Shown here piece after piece: positions 32,553 through 41,324 of a DNA stretch of 64,000 nucleotides. The position numbers and the translations under genes were made by a program. The notes beneath the pieces were generated by a model. It ran no database searches. It was not told the origin of the DNA and saw only the letters and a program-made list of their open reading frames with translations. Each line of letters starts with the position of its first letter. Within the stretch, counting starts at the first letter, position 1. Origin of the DNA: Curtobacterium sp. GC_Cur_3 (GTDB taxonomy: Bacteria; Actinomycetota; Actinomycetes; Actinomycetales; Microbacteriaceae); assembly GCF_026544205.1 (NCBI RefSeq), contig NZ_JALNUI010000011.1, forward strand, positions 44,635-108,634, given 5' to 3'.

Positions 32553-34043
32553 CTAGTGCGCCATCGGGGGCGTCGGGGCGCCCTCGGGGACGACGGGCTT
32601 CCGCACGAAGCAGGCCGCCAGGATCGTGAACAGGGAGATGATCCCGCCGACGAGGAACGCCGTGCGGACGCCGGAGGCCGTCGCCTCGGCCAGGCCGTCG
32701 GCGCCGGACCCAGCGGTCGCCGTCGCCGCGCCGATGGTCAGGAGCGTGATGAACAGGGCCGTACCGGCAGCACCGGCGAGCTGCTGCGCCGTGCCGAGCA
32801 CCGCGCTGCCGTGCGAGTAGAGCTTCGGGGGCAGGCCGCCGAGCGCCGCGGTGAACAGCGGCGTGAAGCTCAGCGCGAGGCCGATGCTCAGGACGACGTG
32901 CGCGGCGAGGACGAACCACACGCTCGTGTCCGTGCCGACCGTCGACAGGGCGAAGAGCACCACGGCGATGATGACCGCACCCGGGATCAGGAGGACCCGC
33001 GGACCGCGACGGTCGTAGATGCGGCCGACGATCGGGGAGAGCAGCCCCATGAGCAGGCCACCGGGGAGCAGCAGGAGCCCGACGCTCAGGACCTCGAGCC
33101 CGAGGACGCGCTCCAGGTAGATCGGCAGGAGGATCAGCGTGCCGAGCATCACCAGGAAGCTCAGGCCCATCCCGATGATCGGGACGGTGAAGCCCTTCGT
33201 CTGGAACGTGCGCAGGTCCAGCAGGGCGCTGTCGCTCCGCTGCAGGCGCGTCTGCCGGATGATGAACAGCGCGAGGGCGACGGCACCGATGACCAGGGCC
33301 GTGACCGGCATCACCGGGCCGGTCGTCGCGATCTCACCGATGCTCGACAGGCCGTAGACGATCCCGCCGAACGCGAACGCCGACAGGATGACCGAGGCCA
33401 CGTCGAGCGGGGCCTTCCGCGGGGTGCCGACGTTGCGGACCTTCACCATGCCGAGGATCAGCGCGGCGACGGCGATGGGCAGCACGAAGCCGAACAGCCA
33501 GCGCCACGAGAACGCGTTGAGGATCAGACCGGAGATCGTCGGGCCGACGGCGGGGGCGACCGAGATGACGATCGAGATGTTCCCCATCACGCGGCCGCGG
33601 TGCGCGGGGTCGATGAGGGTGAGGACGGTGGTCATGAGCAGCGGCATCATGATCGCGGTGCCGCTGGCCTGCACGATGCGGCCGATGAGCAGCACGGAGA
33701 ACCCGGGGGCGAGCAGCGCGATGAGCGTGCCGGCGGAGAACAGGCTCATCGCCCAGACGAACACCGGCCGGGTGTTGAAGCGCTGGATCAGGAACCCGGT
33801 GATCGGGATGACGACGGCCATGGTCAGCAGGAAGCCGGTGGTGAGCCACTGCCCGGTCGCGGCGCTGATGTCGAGGTCGTCCATGAGCCGCGGCAGCGCC
33901 ACACCCATGATCGTCTCGTTGAGGATCACGACGAACGCCGAGACCAGGAGCAGCCCGATCACGAGTCGGTCGTCGGCCGCGGACCGCACCGGAGCGGGCT
34001 GCGACCCGGTCCGCTGAGCGGTGTCGATGGCGTGGTCGGTCAT
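32553..34043 (-). CDS. MFS transporter, DHA2 (EmrB/QacA) type
   Basis: A 496-residue, 14-helix multidrug exporter type. VILNETIMGVALPRLMDDLD is the DHA2 motif D1, FLIQRFNTRPVFVWAMSLFS motif A, LLIGRIVQASGTAIMMPLLM motif B and VAPAVGPTISGLILNAFSWR motif C with the G-P-T-x-S-G antiporter signature. ATG 34043 (MTDHAIDTAQR) gives a normal N-terminus. The gene runs alone, between acylphosphatase and the flavoprotein. Confidence 0.92.
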   Translation of the reverse strand: MTDHAIDTAQRTGSQPAPVRSAADDRLVIGLLLVSAFVVILNETIMGVALPRLMDDLDISAATGQWLTTGFLLTMAVVIPITGFLIQRFNTRPVFVWAMSLFSAGTLIALLAPGFSVLLIGRIVQASGTAIMMPLLMTTVLTLIDPAHRGRVMGNISIVISVAPAVGPTISGLILNAFSWRWLFGFVLPIAVAALILGMVKVRNVGTPRKAPLDVASVILSAFAFGGIVYGLSSIGEIATTGPVMPVTALVIGAVALALFIIRQTRLQRSDSALLDLRTFQTKGFTVPIIGMGLSFLVMLGTLILLPIYLERVLGLEVLSVGLLLLPGGLLMGLLSPIVGRIYDRRGPRVLLIPGAVIIAVVLFALSTVGTDTSVWFVLAAHVVLSIGLALSFTPLFTAALGGLPPKLYSHGSAVLGTAQQLAGAAGTALFITLLTIGAATATAGSGADGLAEATASGVRTAFLVGGIISLFTILAACFVRKPVVPEGAPTPPMAH

Positions 34044-34142
34044 GTGTGGCTCCGAACGAGAGTCGATGGGCAGTGCCACCGGTGCAGCACCTGAGTGTTC
34101 TCGATCATTCCGCGACGCGCCGATCGATCTCGGTCTGGCCGC

Positions 34143-34424
34143 TCAGCGCAGGATGTCGAACCGCTCGGTGTCCCCGTGCGGGACGACCGGTCGGGTCGAC
34201 ACGTCCGTCACCGTGGCGGCCGGCGGTCCGGTCCGGAGCATCTCGACCAGGGCGTCGACGGCGGCCGAGGGCCCCTCGGCCTCGACCTCCACCGTGCCGT
34301 CGAAGAGGTTCCGCGCGTACCCCGCGAGTTCGAGCCCGTCTGCCTTGCGTGCCGTCCACCAGCGGAAACCGACCCCCTGGACCGTCCCCGTGACGACGAC
34401 GTGCACCCTGGTCACCGTTGTCAT
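34143..34424 (-). CDS. acylphosphatase
   Basis: A 93-residue acylphosphatase, hydrolysing carboxyl-phosphate bonds. HVVVTGTVQGVGFRWWTARK carries the phosphate-binding loop with the catalytic Arg, and GYARNLFDGTVEVEAEGP the catalytic Asn. Length is typical. Divergent from the NAD operon regulator. Confidence 0.94.
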   Translation of the reverse strand: MTTVTRVHVVVTGTVQGVGFRWWTARKADGLELAGYARNLFDGTVEVEAEGPSAAVDALVEMLRTGPPAATVTDVSTRPVVPHGDTERFDILR

Positions 34425-34527
34425 GTCGCCAATGTAGGCGGCCTGAGTTTCCCGCCGGTCACCGCCGTGCTTCCGGTGGATGTCGGAGTGTTTCCGCCAG
34501 GTGTCGCCGCGTGTCGTCGTCGGTGAT

Positions 34528-34550
34528 AGTGTCCTCTCAACCCCAACACT
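34528..34550. promoter_or_regulatory. weak inverted repeat, possible NrtR site
   Basis: AGTGT and ACACT arms are separated by 13 bp and end 21 bp before the nrtR start codon. NrtR boxes in other bacteria contain TGTC/GACA-like inverted halves. The match is weak. Confidence 0.25.
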
Positions 34551-34571
34551 TACAGTCAGGATGACCCGAAC

Positions 34572-35270
34572 ATGGACGACACCGGGATCCGCCTCGCGGT
34601 CTCCACCGTGATCGTGGCCCTGCGCCCACATCCCGACACCGGGGCACCGGCGCTGTGGATGCCGTTGGTCCGGCGCACGGCCGAGCCGTACGAGGGGTCG
34701 TGGGCACTGCCCGGCGGGTGGGTCGGTGCGGACGAGGGGCTCGAGGACTCCGCCGCCGCCCGGCTCCGCGAGACGACGAACGTCCAGCCGCGCTACCTCG
34801 AGCAGCTCTACGCGTTCGGTGACGTGGACCGTTCCCCGACCCGGGTCGTGTCGATCGTGTACTGGGCCCTCGTCCGTCCGGCCGAGGCCAGCTCGGTGCC
34901 CGACGACTGGAACGTGCGCTGGTTCCTGGCGGACGAGCACCCGCCGCTCGCGTTCGACCACGACCGCATCGCCGAGTACGCCCTGTGGCGGCTCCGCACG
35001 AAGATGTCCTACTCGCGGATCGCGCAGGCGTTCCTCGGCGACCGCTTCACCCTCGCCGAGCTCCGCGGCGTGTACGAGGCCGTGCTCGGCCGCACGCTCG
35101 ACCCCGCCAACTTCCGGCGGCAGGTCGCGCAGTCCGACGCGGTGATCGCCACCGACGAGACCACGAGCGGGGACCGGCACCGTCCGGCCCGCCTGTACCG
35201 CTCGAACCCCGACCTGGCCTACGCGGACAACGGCCCGCTGCAGTCCGGCCCCACCACCCGCACGACCTGA
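34572..35270 (+). CDS. nrtR: NrtR-type Nudix-related transcriptional regulator of NAD synthesis
   Basis: A 232-residue protein with an N-terminal Nudix-like domain and a C-terminal winged helix. The Nudix box region reads GGWVGADEGLEDSAAARL then RETTNV; the catalytic RExxEE glutamates are missing, as in NrtR repressors that sense ADP-ribose or NAD derivatives. The C-terminal part (MSYSRIAQAFLGDRFTLAEL, LGRTLDPANFRRQV) is the NrtR winged helix. It lies 11 bp upstream of nadA in the same direction, so it very likely represses its own operon. Confidence 0.9.
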   Translation: MDDTGIRLAVSTVIVALRPHPDTGAPALWMPLVRRTAEPYEGSWALPGGWVGADEGLEDSAAARLRETTNVQPRYLEQLYAFGDVDRSPTRVVSIVYWALVRPAEASSVPDDWNVRWFLADEHPPLAFDHDRIAEYALWRLRTKMSYSRIAQAFLGDRFTLAELRGVYEAVLGRTLDPANFRRQVAQSDAVIATDETTSGDRHRPARLYRSNPDLAYADNGPLQSGPTTRTT

Positions 35271-35281
35271 CGGGAACCACC

Positions 35282-36553
35282 GTGTCCATCGCCACCACCA
35301 TCGAACTGATCTCCAACGGCCGCGCCGAGGGCAGCACCTGCACGCCCGACCTCGCGATGCCGACGTGGGACTTCGACGCCCGCCCCGGCTACGGCCCGGG
35401 CTCGTCGATGTCCGACGTCATCCCCACCACCGCCCCGCGCCAGGGGGTCCTGCCCGAGGAGTACAAGCAGGCGCCGGTCGAGGAGCTCCACGCGCGAATC
35501 GAGCGGGCGAAGGCGACGCTCGGCGACCGGGTCGTCGTCCTCGGGCACTTCTACCAGCGCGACGAGGTGGTCCGGCACGCGGACTTCCTCGGCGACTCGT
35601 TCCAGCTCGCCAACGCCGCGCTGACCAAGCCCGACGCCGAGGCGATCGTCTTCTGCGGCGTGCACTTCATGGCCGAGACCGCCGACGTCCTGGCCAGGGA
35701 CGACCAGCGGGTCATCCTGCCGAACCTGGCCGCCGGGTGCTCGATGGCGGACATGGCCGACATCGACAGCGTCGAGGCCGCCTGGGCCGAGCTCGAGGCC
35801 GTCTACGGCACCGAACCGGACGCCGACGGCCGCGTGCCGGTCATCCCCGTCACGTACATGAACTCGGCGGCCGACCTCAAGGCCTTCTGCGGTCGGCACG
35901 GCGGCATCGTGTGCACGTCCTCCAACGCGGCGACCGTGCTCGAGTGGGCGTTCGAGCGGGGTCAGCGCGTCCTGTTCTTCCCCGACCAGCACCTCGGCCG
36001 GAACACCGCGAAGGCGATGGGCATCAGCACCGACCTGATGCCCATGTGGAATCCCCGGCTGCCGGGTGGCGGCAACACCGCGGCGGACCTGCTCGCGGCG
36101 AAGGTCGTCCTGTGGCACGGCTTCTGCTCGGTCCACCGCCGCTTCACGGTCGACCAGATCGAGCAGGCGCGTCGTGACCACCCCGGCGTGACGGTGATCG
36201 TCCACCCGGAGTGCCCGATGGCCGTCGTCGACGCCGCGGACGTCGCCGGCAGCACCGACCTGATCCGGAAGACCGTCGCGGCGGCCACGGAACCGACGAC
36301 CTTCGCGATCGGCACGGAGATCAACATGGTCAACCGGCTGGCGGCGGAGTACCCGCAGCACCGGATCTTCTGCCTCGACCCGGTCGTCTGCCCGTGCTCG
36401 ACGATGTACCGGATCCACCCGGGCTACCTGGCGTGGGTGCTCGAGGCGCTGGTGCGCGGCGAGGTCCTCAACGAGATCGTCGTGCCGGACGCGGTCAAGG
36501 CGGACGCCAAGGTCGCGCTCGAGCGCATGCTGGCAGCCAAGCCGAGGGCCTGA
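35282..36553 (+). CDS. nadA: quinolinate synthase A
   Basis: Condenses iminoaspartate with dihydroxyacetone phosphate to quinolinate, using a 4Fe-4S cluster. 423 residues, with an N-terminal extension of about 70 residues common in actinobacteria. The core has VVVLGHFYQRDEVVRHADFL, GDSFQLA, and three cluster cysteines in AAGCSMADMAD, VHPECPMAV and LDPVVCPCSTMY. GTG 35282 is the first start after the nrtR stop; its ribosome site is weak (GGGAA). Next gene nadB starts two bases after its stop. Confidence 0.96.
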   Translation: MSIATTIELISNGRAEGSTCTPDLAMPTWDFDARPGYGPGSSMSDVIPTTAPRQGVLPEEYKQAPVEELHARIERAKATLGDRVVVLGHFYQRDEVVRHADFLGDSFQLANAALTKPDAEAIVFCGVHFMAETADVLARDDQRVILPNLAAGCSMADMADIDSVEAAWAELEAVYGTEPDADGRVPVIPVTYMNSAADLKAFCGRHGGIVCTSSNAATVLEWAFERGQRVLFFPDQHLGRNTAKAMGISTDLMPMWNPRLPGGGNTAADLLAAKVVLWHGFCSVHRRFTVDQIEQARRDHPGVTVIVHPECPMAVVDAADVAGSTDLIRKTVAAATEPTTFAIGTEINMVNRLAAEYPQHRIFCLDPVVCPCSTMYRIHPGYLAWVLEALVRGEVLNEIVVPDAVKADAKVALERMLAAKPRA

Positions 36554-36555
36554 CC

Positions 36556-38250
36556 GTGCACGTCGTCATCGTCGGCTCCGGCATCGCCGGGCTCACCGCC
36601 GCCATCCGCGCCAGTGCCCGCCACGACGTCACCCTCGTGACGAAGGGGGCCCTGGCCGACGCCGCGACGAGCCACGCACAGGGTGGGATCGCCGTCGCGC
36701 TCGGCACCGACGACTCGGCGACCCTGCACGCGGCCGACACGCACGTCGCCGCGGCTGGCAGCGCGGACGCCCGCGCGGTCGACGTGCTCTGCACCGACGG
36801 CCCCGCCCGCGTGCGTGACCTGCTCGCCCTCGGTGTGCCGTTCGACCGCACCGACGACCCGGGCAGCCTCGACCGCCACGGCGACGACCTGGCCCGCGGG
36901 CGCGAGGCAGCGCACGGGCGCTGGCGCGTCGTCCACGCCGCCGGCGACGCGACGGGCGCCGCGATCGAACGGACCCTCATCGCCGCGCTCCACCGCCGAC
37001 ACGTCACGATCCTCGAGCGCACCTGCCTCACCGACCTCGTCCTGCGGGACGGCACCGTCGTCGGCGTCGACGTGCTCGACCTGCTCGGCGAACCCCGACG
37101 GATCGACGCCGACGCGGTCGTGCTCGCCTCCGGGGGAGCCGGCCACCTGTACCGCGAGACGACGAACCCGCTCGTCGCGACGGGTGACGGGGCCGCAGCC
37201 GCGTGGCGTGCCGGGGCGGTCCTGGCGGACCTGGAGTACGTGCAGTTCCACCCGACCCGCCTCGCGGTCCCCGGCGGCGGACTCGTCTCCGAGGCCGTCC
37301 GCGGCGAGGGCGCGGTCCTCCGCGACGCCCGCGGCCACCGCTTCATGCGCGACCTGCACCACGACGCCGAACTCGCCCCTCGCGACGTGGTCGCTCGGGG
37401 GATCGCCGCCGCGATCCGTGACCACGGCGCGGTCTTCCTCGACGCCACCGGCCTCGACGCCGCCTTCCTCGTCGGACGCTTCCCCGGCCTCACCCGTGCC
37501 ACCCGGGCCGCCGGCTTCGACTGGACCCGGGAGGGCGTTCCGGTCGCCCCCGCCGCGCACTACTCCATGGGCGGCGTCGCCACCGACGCCGAGGGCCGCA
37601 CGAGCCTGCCCGGCCTGTCCGCCGTCGGCGAGGTCGCCTGCACCGGCGTCCACGGCGCCAACCGCCTCGCCTCCAACTCCCTGCTCGAGGGCCTCGTCTT
37701 CGCGGTCCGCGCCGCGGACGCCCTCGGTGCCCCACGGCCCGCTCGGCTCCGGCTTCGCGGTGACGCGACGCTGCCCGTCACCATGGTGACGGACCTGCCG
37801 GAGCCGGTCCGAGCCTCCCGTCCGGTGGATGGTGACCCGGGACGGACGGGAGGCCCCGATCGCCTCGCCGAGCCGGCGGACGTCCGGCGGGTGCTGCAGT
37901 CCGTCATGACCGACCGCGTCGGACTGCTCCGGGACGCGGCCGGGCTGGCCGGTGCCCGTCGCGAGCTCGCCGCGCTCTCCGTGGACGCACCGACGACGGT
38001 CCGGGCGCACGAGGACCGCGCGCTCCTCGACCTCGCCCGGCTGGTCGCGCGCGCTGCCGAGGCCCGCACGGAGTCCCGCGGCGCCCATGCCAGGACCGAC
38101 CACCCCGACACCGACCCCGGTGCTCCCGCGTCGCTCGCGTGGGCGCGGGTCGTCACGTCGGCTGCCACCCCGGTTCCGGCTCCTGCTCCTGCTCCTGCTC
38201 CTGCTCCCGCTCCCGTCCCCGCTCCTGTCCCCGAAGAGGCCATCGCATGA
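36556..38250 (+). CDS. nadB: L-aspartate oxidase
   Basis: Oxidises aspartate to iminoaspartate for NadA. 564 residues. FAD site VIVGSGIAGLTAAI; SHAQGGIAVALGTDDS; the active-site region EYVQFHPTRLAVPGGGLVSE and HYSMGGVATDAEGRTSLPGL are canonical, with GANRLASNSLLEGLVF. Two oddities: residues 416-435 (after TDLPEPVRASRPVDG) are encoded by an inserted hairpin of the GGGAGGCTCG type at 37811-37856, and the C-terminus has Pro-Ala repeats from a hexamer microsatellite at 38179-38232. GTG 36556. Overlaps nadC by ATGA. Confidence 0.95.
   Translation: MHVVIVGSGIAGLTAAIRASARHDVTLVTKGALADAATSHAQGGIAVALGTDDSATLHAADTHVAAAGSADARAVDVLCTDGPARVRDLLALGVPFDRTDDPGSLDRHGDDLARGREAAHGRWRVVHAAGDATGAAIERTLIAALHRRHVTILERTCLTDLVLRDGTVVGVDVLDLLGEPRRIDADAVVLASGGAGHLYRETTNPLVATGDGAAAAWRAGAVLADLEYVQFHPTRLAVPGGGLVSEAVRGEGAVLRDARGHRFMRDLHHDAELAPRDVVARGIAAAIRDHGAVFLDATGLDAAFLVGRFPGLTRATRAAGFDWTREGVPVAPAAHYSMGGVATDAEGRTSLPGLSAVGEVACTGVHGANRLASNSLLEGLVFAVRAADALGAPRPARLRLRGDATLPVTMVTDLPEPVRASRPVDGDPGRTGGPDRLAEPADVRRVLQSVMTDRVGLLRDAAGLAGARRELAALSVDAPTTVRAHEDRALLDLARLVARAAEARTESRGAHARTDHPDTDPGAPASLAWARVVTSAATPVPAPAPAPAPAPAPVPAPVPEEAIA
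37811..37856. repeat. GGGAGGCTCG-type hairpin inside nadB
   Basis: GCCTCCCGTCC and GGACGGGAGGC pair around about 20 bp within the nadB frame. This is the same hairpin type used as terminator at 5244 and 61946. It is read through in frame between the FAD domain and the helical C-terminal domain. Confidence 0.75.
38179..38232 (+). repeat. hexamer microsatellite at the 3' end of nadB
   Basis: Four GCTCCT, two GCTCCC, then GTCCCC/GCTCCT units give alternating Pro-Ala and Pro-Val at the NadB C-terminus, just before the nadC start. Confidence 0.8.
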
Positions 38251-39179
38251 CCAGCACCGCCACGTCGCCCGTCGACCCCGGCACCGTCCCGCCGCACGTG
38301 CTCCGACGTGTCATCGACACTGCACTCGAGGAGGACGCCCCGTGGGGCGACGTCACCAGCGAGACGCTCATCCCCGCGGACGCGACGGCCACCGCGACGC
38401 TCGGTGCCCGGGAGGCCGGCGTGCTCAGCGGCGGTGCGGTCGTCGTCGCGGTCATGCACGCGGTCGACCCGACGATCGCGGTGTCGCTGCACCACGCCGA
38501 CGGCGCTCCCTTCGCGCCGGGGGACGTCCTGGCGACCGTGACGGGGCCCGCGCGGTCCGTGCTCCGCGCCGAGCGGGTCGCGTTGAACCTGGTGCAGCGG
38601 ATGTCGGGTATCGCGACGGCAACCGCGCGGTACGTCGAGGCGGTGTCCGGCACGAGCGCGCGGATCGTCGACACGCGCAAGACCACGCCGGGGCTCCGCG
38701 CGCTCGAGCGGTACGCGGTGCGGTGCGGCGGCGGCCACAACCACCGCACGTCGCTGTCGGACGCGGTGCTCGCGAAGGACAACCACCTGGCGGTGCTGCT
38801 CGCGAGCGGGATCGGCATCGGCGACGCGATCCGTGGCGCCCGCGCACGCCTCGGGCACACCGTGCACCTGGAGGTCGAGGTGGACCGGCTCGACCAGGTC
38901 GAACCCGTCGTCGCCGCGGGCGTGGACACGATCATGCTCGACAACTTCACGCCGGCGGACCTGGTCACCGGCGTCGGCATCGTCGCCGGGCGGGCGCTCG
39001 TCGAGGCCTCCGGTGGGGTGTCGCTCGAGACCGTCGCGGCGATCGCGGCCACGGGCGTCGACGTCATCTCGGTGGGGGCCTTGACGCACTCGGCGCGGGC
39101 GCTCGACCTCGGGCTGGACATCGCCGTGGCGGTGCCGGGTCCCGGTGCTGCGTCGTCCGCCGCTGCTCCGTTGGACTGA
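38247..39179 (+). CDS. nadC: nicotinate-nucleotide pyrophosphorylase (quinolinate phosphoribosyltransferase)
   Basis: Converts quinolinate and PRPP to nicotinate mononucleotide. 310 residues. LEEDAPWGDVTSETLIP, ALNLVQRMSGIATATARYV, DTRKTTPGLRALERYAVRCG and GGHNHRTSLSDAVLAKDNHL give the substrate-binding His, Arg and Lys residues; IMLDNFTP and EASGGVSLETVAAIAATGVD close the barrel. ATG 38247 overlaps the nadB stop. Third enzyme gene of the operon. Confidence 0.96.
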   Translation: MTSTATSPVDPGTVPPHVLRRVIDTALEEDAPWGDVTSETLIPADATATATLGAREAGVLSGGAVVVAVMHAVDPTIAVSLHHADGAPFAPGDVLATVTGPARSVLRAERVALNLVQRMSGIATATARYVEAVSGTSARIVDTRKTTPGLRALERYAVRCGGGHNHRTSLSDAVLAKDNHLAVLLASGIGIGDAIRGARARLGHTVHLEVEVDRLDQVEPVVAAGVDTIMLDNFTPADLVTGVGIVAGRALVEASGGVSLETVAAIAATGVDVISVGALTHSARALDLGLDIAVAVPGPGAASSAAAPLD

Positions 39180-39184
39180 CGCTC

Positions 39185-40348
39185 GTGTTCTACCTGGACC
39201 GGGCGGCCACGACGCCCGTCCGCCGCGAGGTCCTCGAGGCGATGTGGCCCTGGCTCACCGGGGGCTTCGGCAACCCGTCCTCGACCCACGGCATCGGCGA
39301 CCAGGCGGCCAGGGGTCTCGCCGACGCCCGGGCCCAGGTGGCAGCGGTGCTGGGGTGCCGCCCCGCCGAGGTCGTCTTCACCGCCGGGGGGACCGAGGGC
39401 GCGAACACCGCGGTGAAGGGCCTGGCGCTCGCCGCACCCCGGGGACGGCACGTCGTCACGAGTGCGATCGAACACGAGGCGGTGCTCGCCAGCTGCGACT
39501 ACCTCGCGCGGTTCCACGACTTCACCGTCACGGTGCTCCCCGTCGACCGGGACGGGCTGGTCGCGCCCGCGGTGCTGGCCGAGGCCCTCCGACCCGACAC
39601 CACGCTCGTGTCGATCGCCCACGCCGACAACGAGATCGGCAGCGTCCAGGACGTCCCCGCGCTCGCCGCGGTCGCACACGCGGTCGGTGCCCGGTTCCAC
39701 ACCGACGCCGTGCAGTCCGCGCCGTGGCTGCCGATCGGGCTCGACCGGCTCGGCGTGGACGCGCTCACGTTCTCCGGCCACAAGCTCGGCGCCCCGAAGG
39801 GCACCGGCGTGCTCGCGCTGCGCGCGGGTGTGCCGATGGAGCCGCTCGTGCACGGCGGGGGACAGGAGCGGGGTCGGCGCTCCGGCACCGAGGACGTCGC
39901 CGGTGCGGTCGCGGTGGCCGTGGCGCTGACGCTGACGCTGACGGACGGTTCGCGCGACACGGTGGCCCGGACGGCGACGGTGACCCGGGACGCGGTGATC
40001 GCGGGGGTGCTGGCACGGGTGCCGGGCGCGGTGCTGACCGGGTCGCCGTCCGCTCGGCTCCCCGGGCATGCGTCCTTCTGCTTCCTCGCGACGGCGGAGC
40101 TGCCGGGCGTCAACGGCGAGACGGTGCTGCTGGAGCTCGAGCAACGGGACGTCGTCTCGTCCTCGGGGAGCGCGTGCGCCGCCGGCAGCACCGAGGCGTC
40201 GCACGTGCTCACCGCGCTCGGCCTGTCCGACGACGTCGCCAGGAGTGCCGTCCGCCTGACGTTCGACGCCGGGCTGACCGAGGCGGACGTGCCCCTCGTG
40301 GTCGACGCGGTGGCCTCGGCGGTGGCATCCGTCCGGGCGCTGGGCTGA
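39185..40348 (+). CDS. cysteine desulfurase (NifS/IscS-like) of the NAD operon
   Basis: A 387-residue class V aminotransferase-fold enzyme that takes sulfur from cysteine. VFYLDRAATTPVRREVLEAM, VVFTAGGTEGANTAVKG, SAIEHEAVL, the PLP Lys in FSGHKLGAPKGTGVL and the catalytic Cys in SSGSACAAGSTEASHVL are all present. In nad operons such a desulfurase (NadS type) supplies sulfur for the iron-sulfur cluster of NadA. GTG 39185 lies 5 bp after nadC; no ribosome site is seen, so translation is probably coupled. The canonical DNAATTP reads DRAATTP. Confidence 0.92.
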   Translation: MFYLDRAATTPVRREVLEAMWPWLTGGFGNPSSTHGIGDQAARGLADARAQVAAVLGCRPAEVVFTAGGTEGANTAVKGLALAAPRGRHVVTSAIEHEAVLASCDYLARFHDFTVTVLPVDRDGLVAPAVLAEALRPDTTLVSIAHADNEIGSVQDVPALAAVAHAVGARFHTDAVQSAPWLPIGLDRLGVDALTFSGHKLGAPKGTGVLALRAGVPMEPLVHGGGQERGRRSGTEDVAGAVAVAVALTLTLTDGSRDTVARTATVTRDAVIAGVLARVPGAVLTGSPSARLPGHASFCFLATAELPGVNGETVLLELEQRDVVSSSGSACAAGSTEASHVLTALGLSDDVARSAVRLTFDAGLTEADVPLVVDAVASAVASVRALG

Positions 40349-40437
40349 CCGTGCTGAGGGTGTACTAGACGTTCTACTCCATCTCTGGGGTCCTGTCCCC
40401 CCTTCTGCGGACAAGCAATCTGCGACAGAGTGTTCAC

Positions 40438-40689
40438 ATGGCAAACGCGATGACGACTCGGACGCTCCGGGAGGACCGCTTCCGGGCGGTGCAGCTCCTC
40501 CCGGCACCGGCGACCATCGTCGCGCTCGCCGTGGCAGCCGGACACGACGTCGGCACCGCCCCACTCGGTCTGATCGCCGCCGTGGGTGCGCTCGCCACGA
40601 TCGGGAGCGCCCTGCTCCCGATGCTCTGCCGGTCCATGCCTGCTCCGACCGAGTCGGAGCGGTACCGAGAGGACACCGAACACCTCTGA
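40438..40689 (+). CDS. small hypothetical membrane protein
   Basis: An 83-residue protein with two hydrophobic segments (LLPAPATIVALAVAAGHDVG; LGLIAAVGALATIGSALLPM) between charged ends. No family is recognised and the ribosome site before ATG 40438 is weak. The 89-bp gap before it is less GC-rich than its surroundings and may hold a promoter. Confidence 0.5.
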   Translation: MANAMTTRTLREDRFRAVQLLPAPATIVALAVAAGHDVGTAPLGLIAAVGALATIGSALLPMLCRSMPAPTESERYREDTEHL

Positions 40690-40811
40690 GGACCCGCGCC
40701 CTCGGTTCCGACACCCCCATGGGAACCGATCCGGCGCGACCAGACCGGACGCGACCCTGAAACCGCGTCCGGAGCGGGCGAGGCGAACCCCTGTCGCCGC
40801 CGTCCGCTGCA

Positions 40812-40890
40812 CCCGAGGCCCGCCGTGGGCATGCGGGACGTCAATTCCCCTGAACGACGTCCACATCGCTCCCCACGGCGGGCCCGGGTG
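40812..40890. terminator. large two-tier hairpin
   Basis: Outer arms of about 20 bases (CACCCGAGGCCCGCCGTGGG and its complement at 40871-40890, one bulged base) enclose inner arms GGACGTC / GACGTCC (40836-40842 and 40856-40862). It lies 120 bp after the small membrane gene. It may be a terminator or another mobile palindrome. Confidence 0.6.
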
Positions 40891-40929
40891 CACTTCCGCG
40901 CGCTGGCGCGGCCTGCCTGCCTGCCGCTC

Positions 40930-41018
40930 GGTGCGAGGTCGACCACCCCGTGCGCCGCCATCGCGCCGCACCACGTGGTCGGACCCGCACGGGCCGACAG
41001 AACTCGCACGGTGCTCGC
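40930..41018. repeat. D-family palindromic repeat (copy 3, degenerate)
   Basis: GGTGCGAGGTCGACCACCCC begins a half-element like those at 13107 and 63819; the right side (GTGGTCGGACCCGCACGGGC, then ACTCGCAC) is rearranged. It lies just upstream of the gene at 41034. Confidence 0.6.
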
Positions 41019-41033
41019 CGCTAGCGTGGCCGC

Positions 41034-41324
41034 GTGCCTTCCTACCGCGTGACCCTCGCCGTCGGTGCCCTCGCCCCCGGGGTCGCCCCGGACGCCGTCC
41101 TGCCCGAGGCCGCCCGACTCGTCGCCGAGCGGACCGTCGTCGAGGCCCAGGACGTCCGCCTGCTGCGCGGGGTGCCCTGCGCGGTCGTCCGCTACGAGGC
41201 CGCCGAGGACAGCGAGGCCGTCGCCGTCGCCCGACACGCGGTGGACGGCCTGCGCGACACCGTCGAGATCCGGTCGGACCGGGTCACCCGGCGCGACGGG
41301 GCGCGGTGGACGCCGATCGCTTGA
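41034..41324 (+). CDS. hypothetical protein
   Basis: A 96-residue soluble protein with a GTG start at 41034 (VPSYRVTLAVGALAPGV). It alternates strands and helices (LPEAARLVAERTVVEAQDVR, VAVARHAVDGLRDTVEIRSD), which suggests a small alpha/beta fold such as a ferredoxin-like domain. No family is recognised. Its last 41 bases overlap the end of the convergent MSMEG_6728-family gene. Confidence 0.6.
   Translation: MPSYRVTLAVGALAPGVAPDAVLPEAARLVAERTVVEAQDVRLLRGVPCAVVRYEAAEDSEAVAVARHAVDGLRDTVEIRSDRVTRRDGARWTPIA

Noticed and set aside
40930..41018. A regulatory operator for the gene at 41034
   Set aside because: The sequence is better explained as a degenerate D-family repeat, since its arms match copies elsewhere that are not near promoters.
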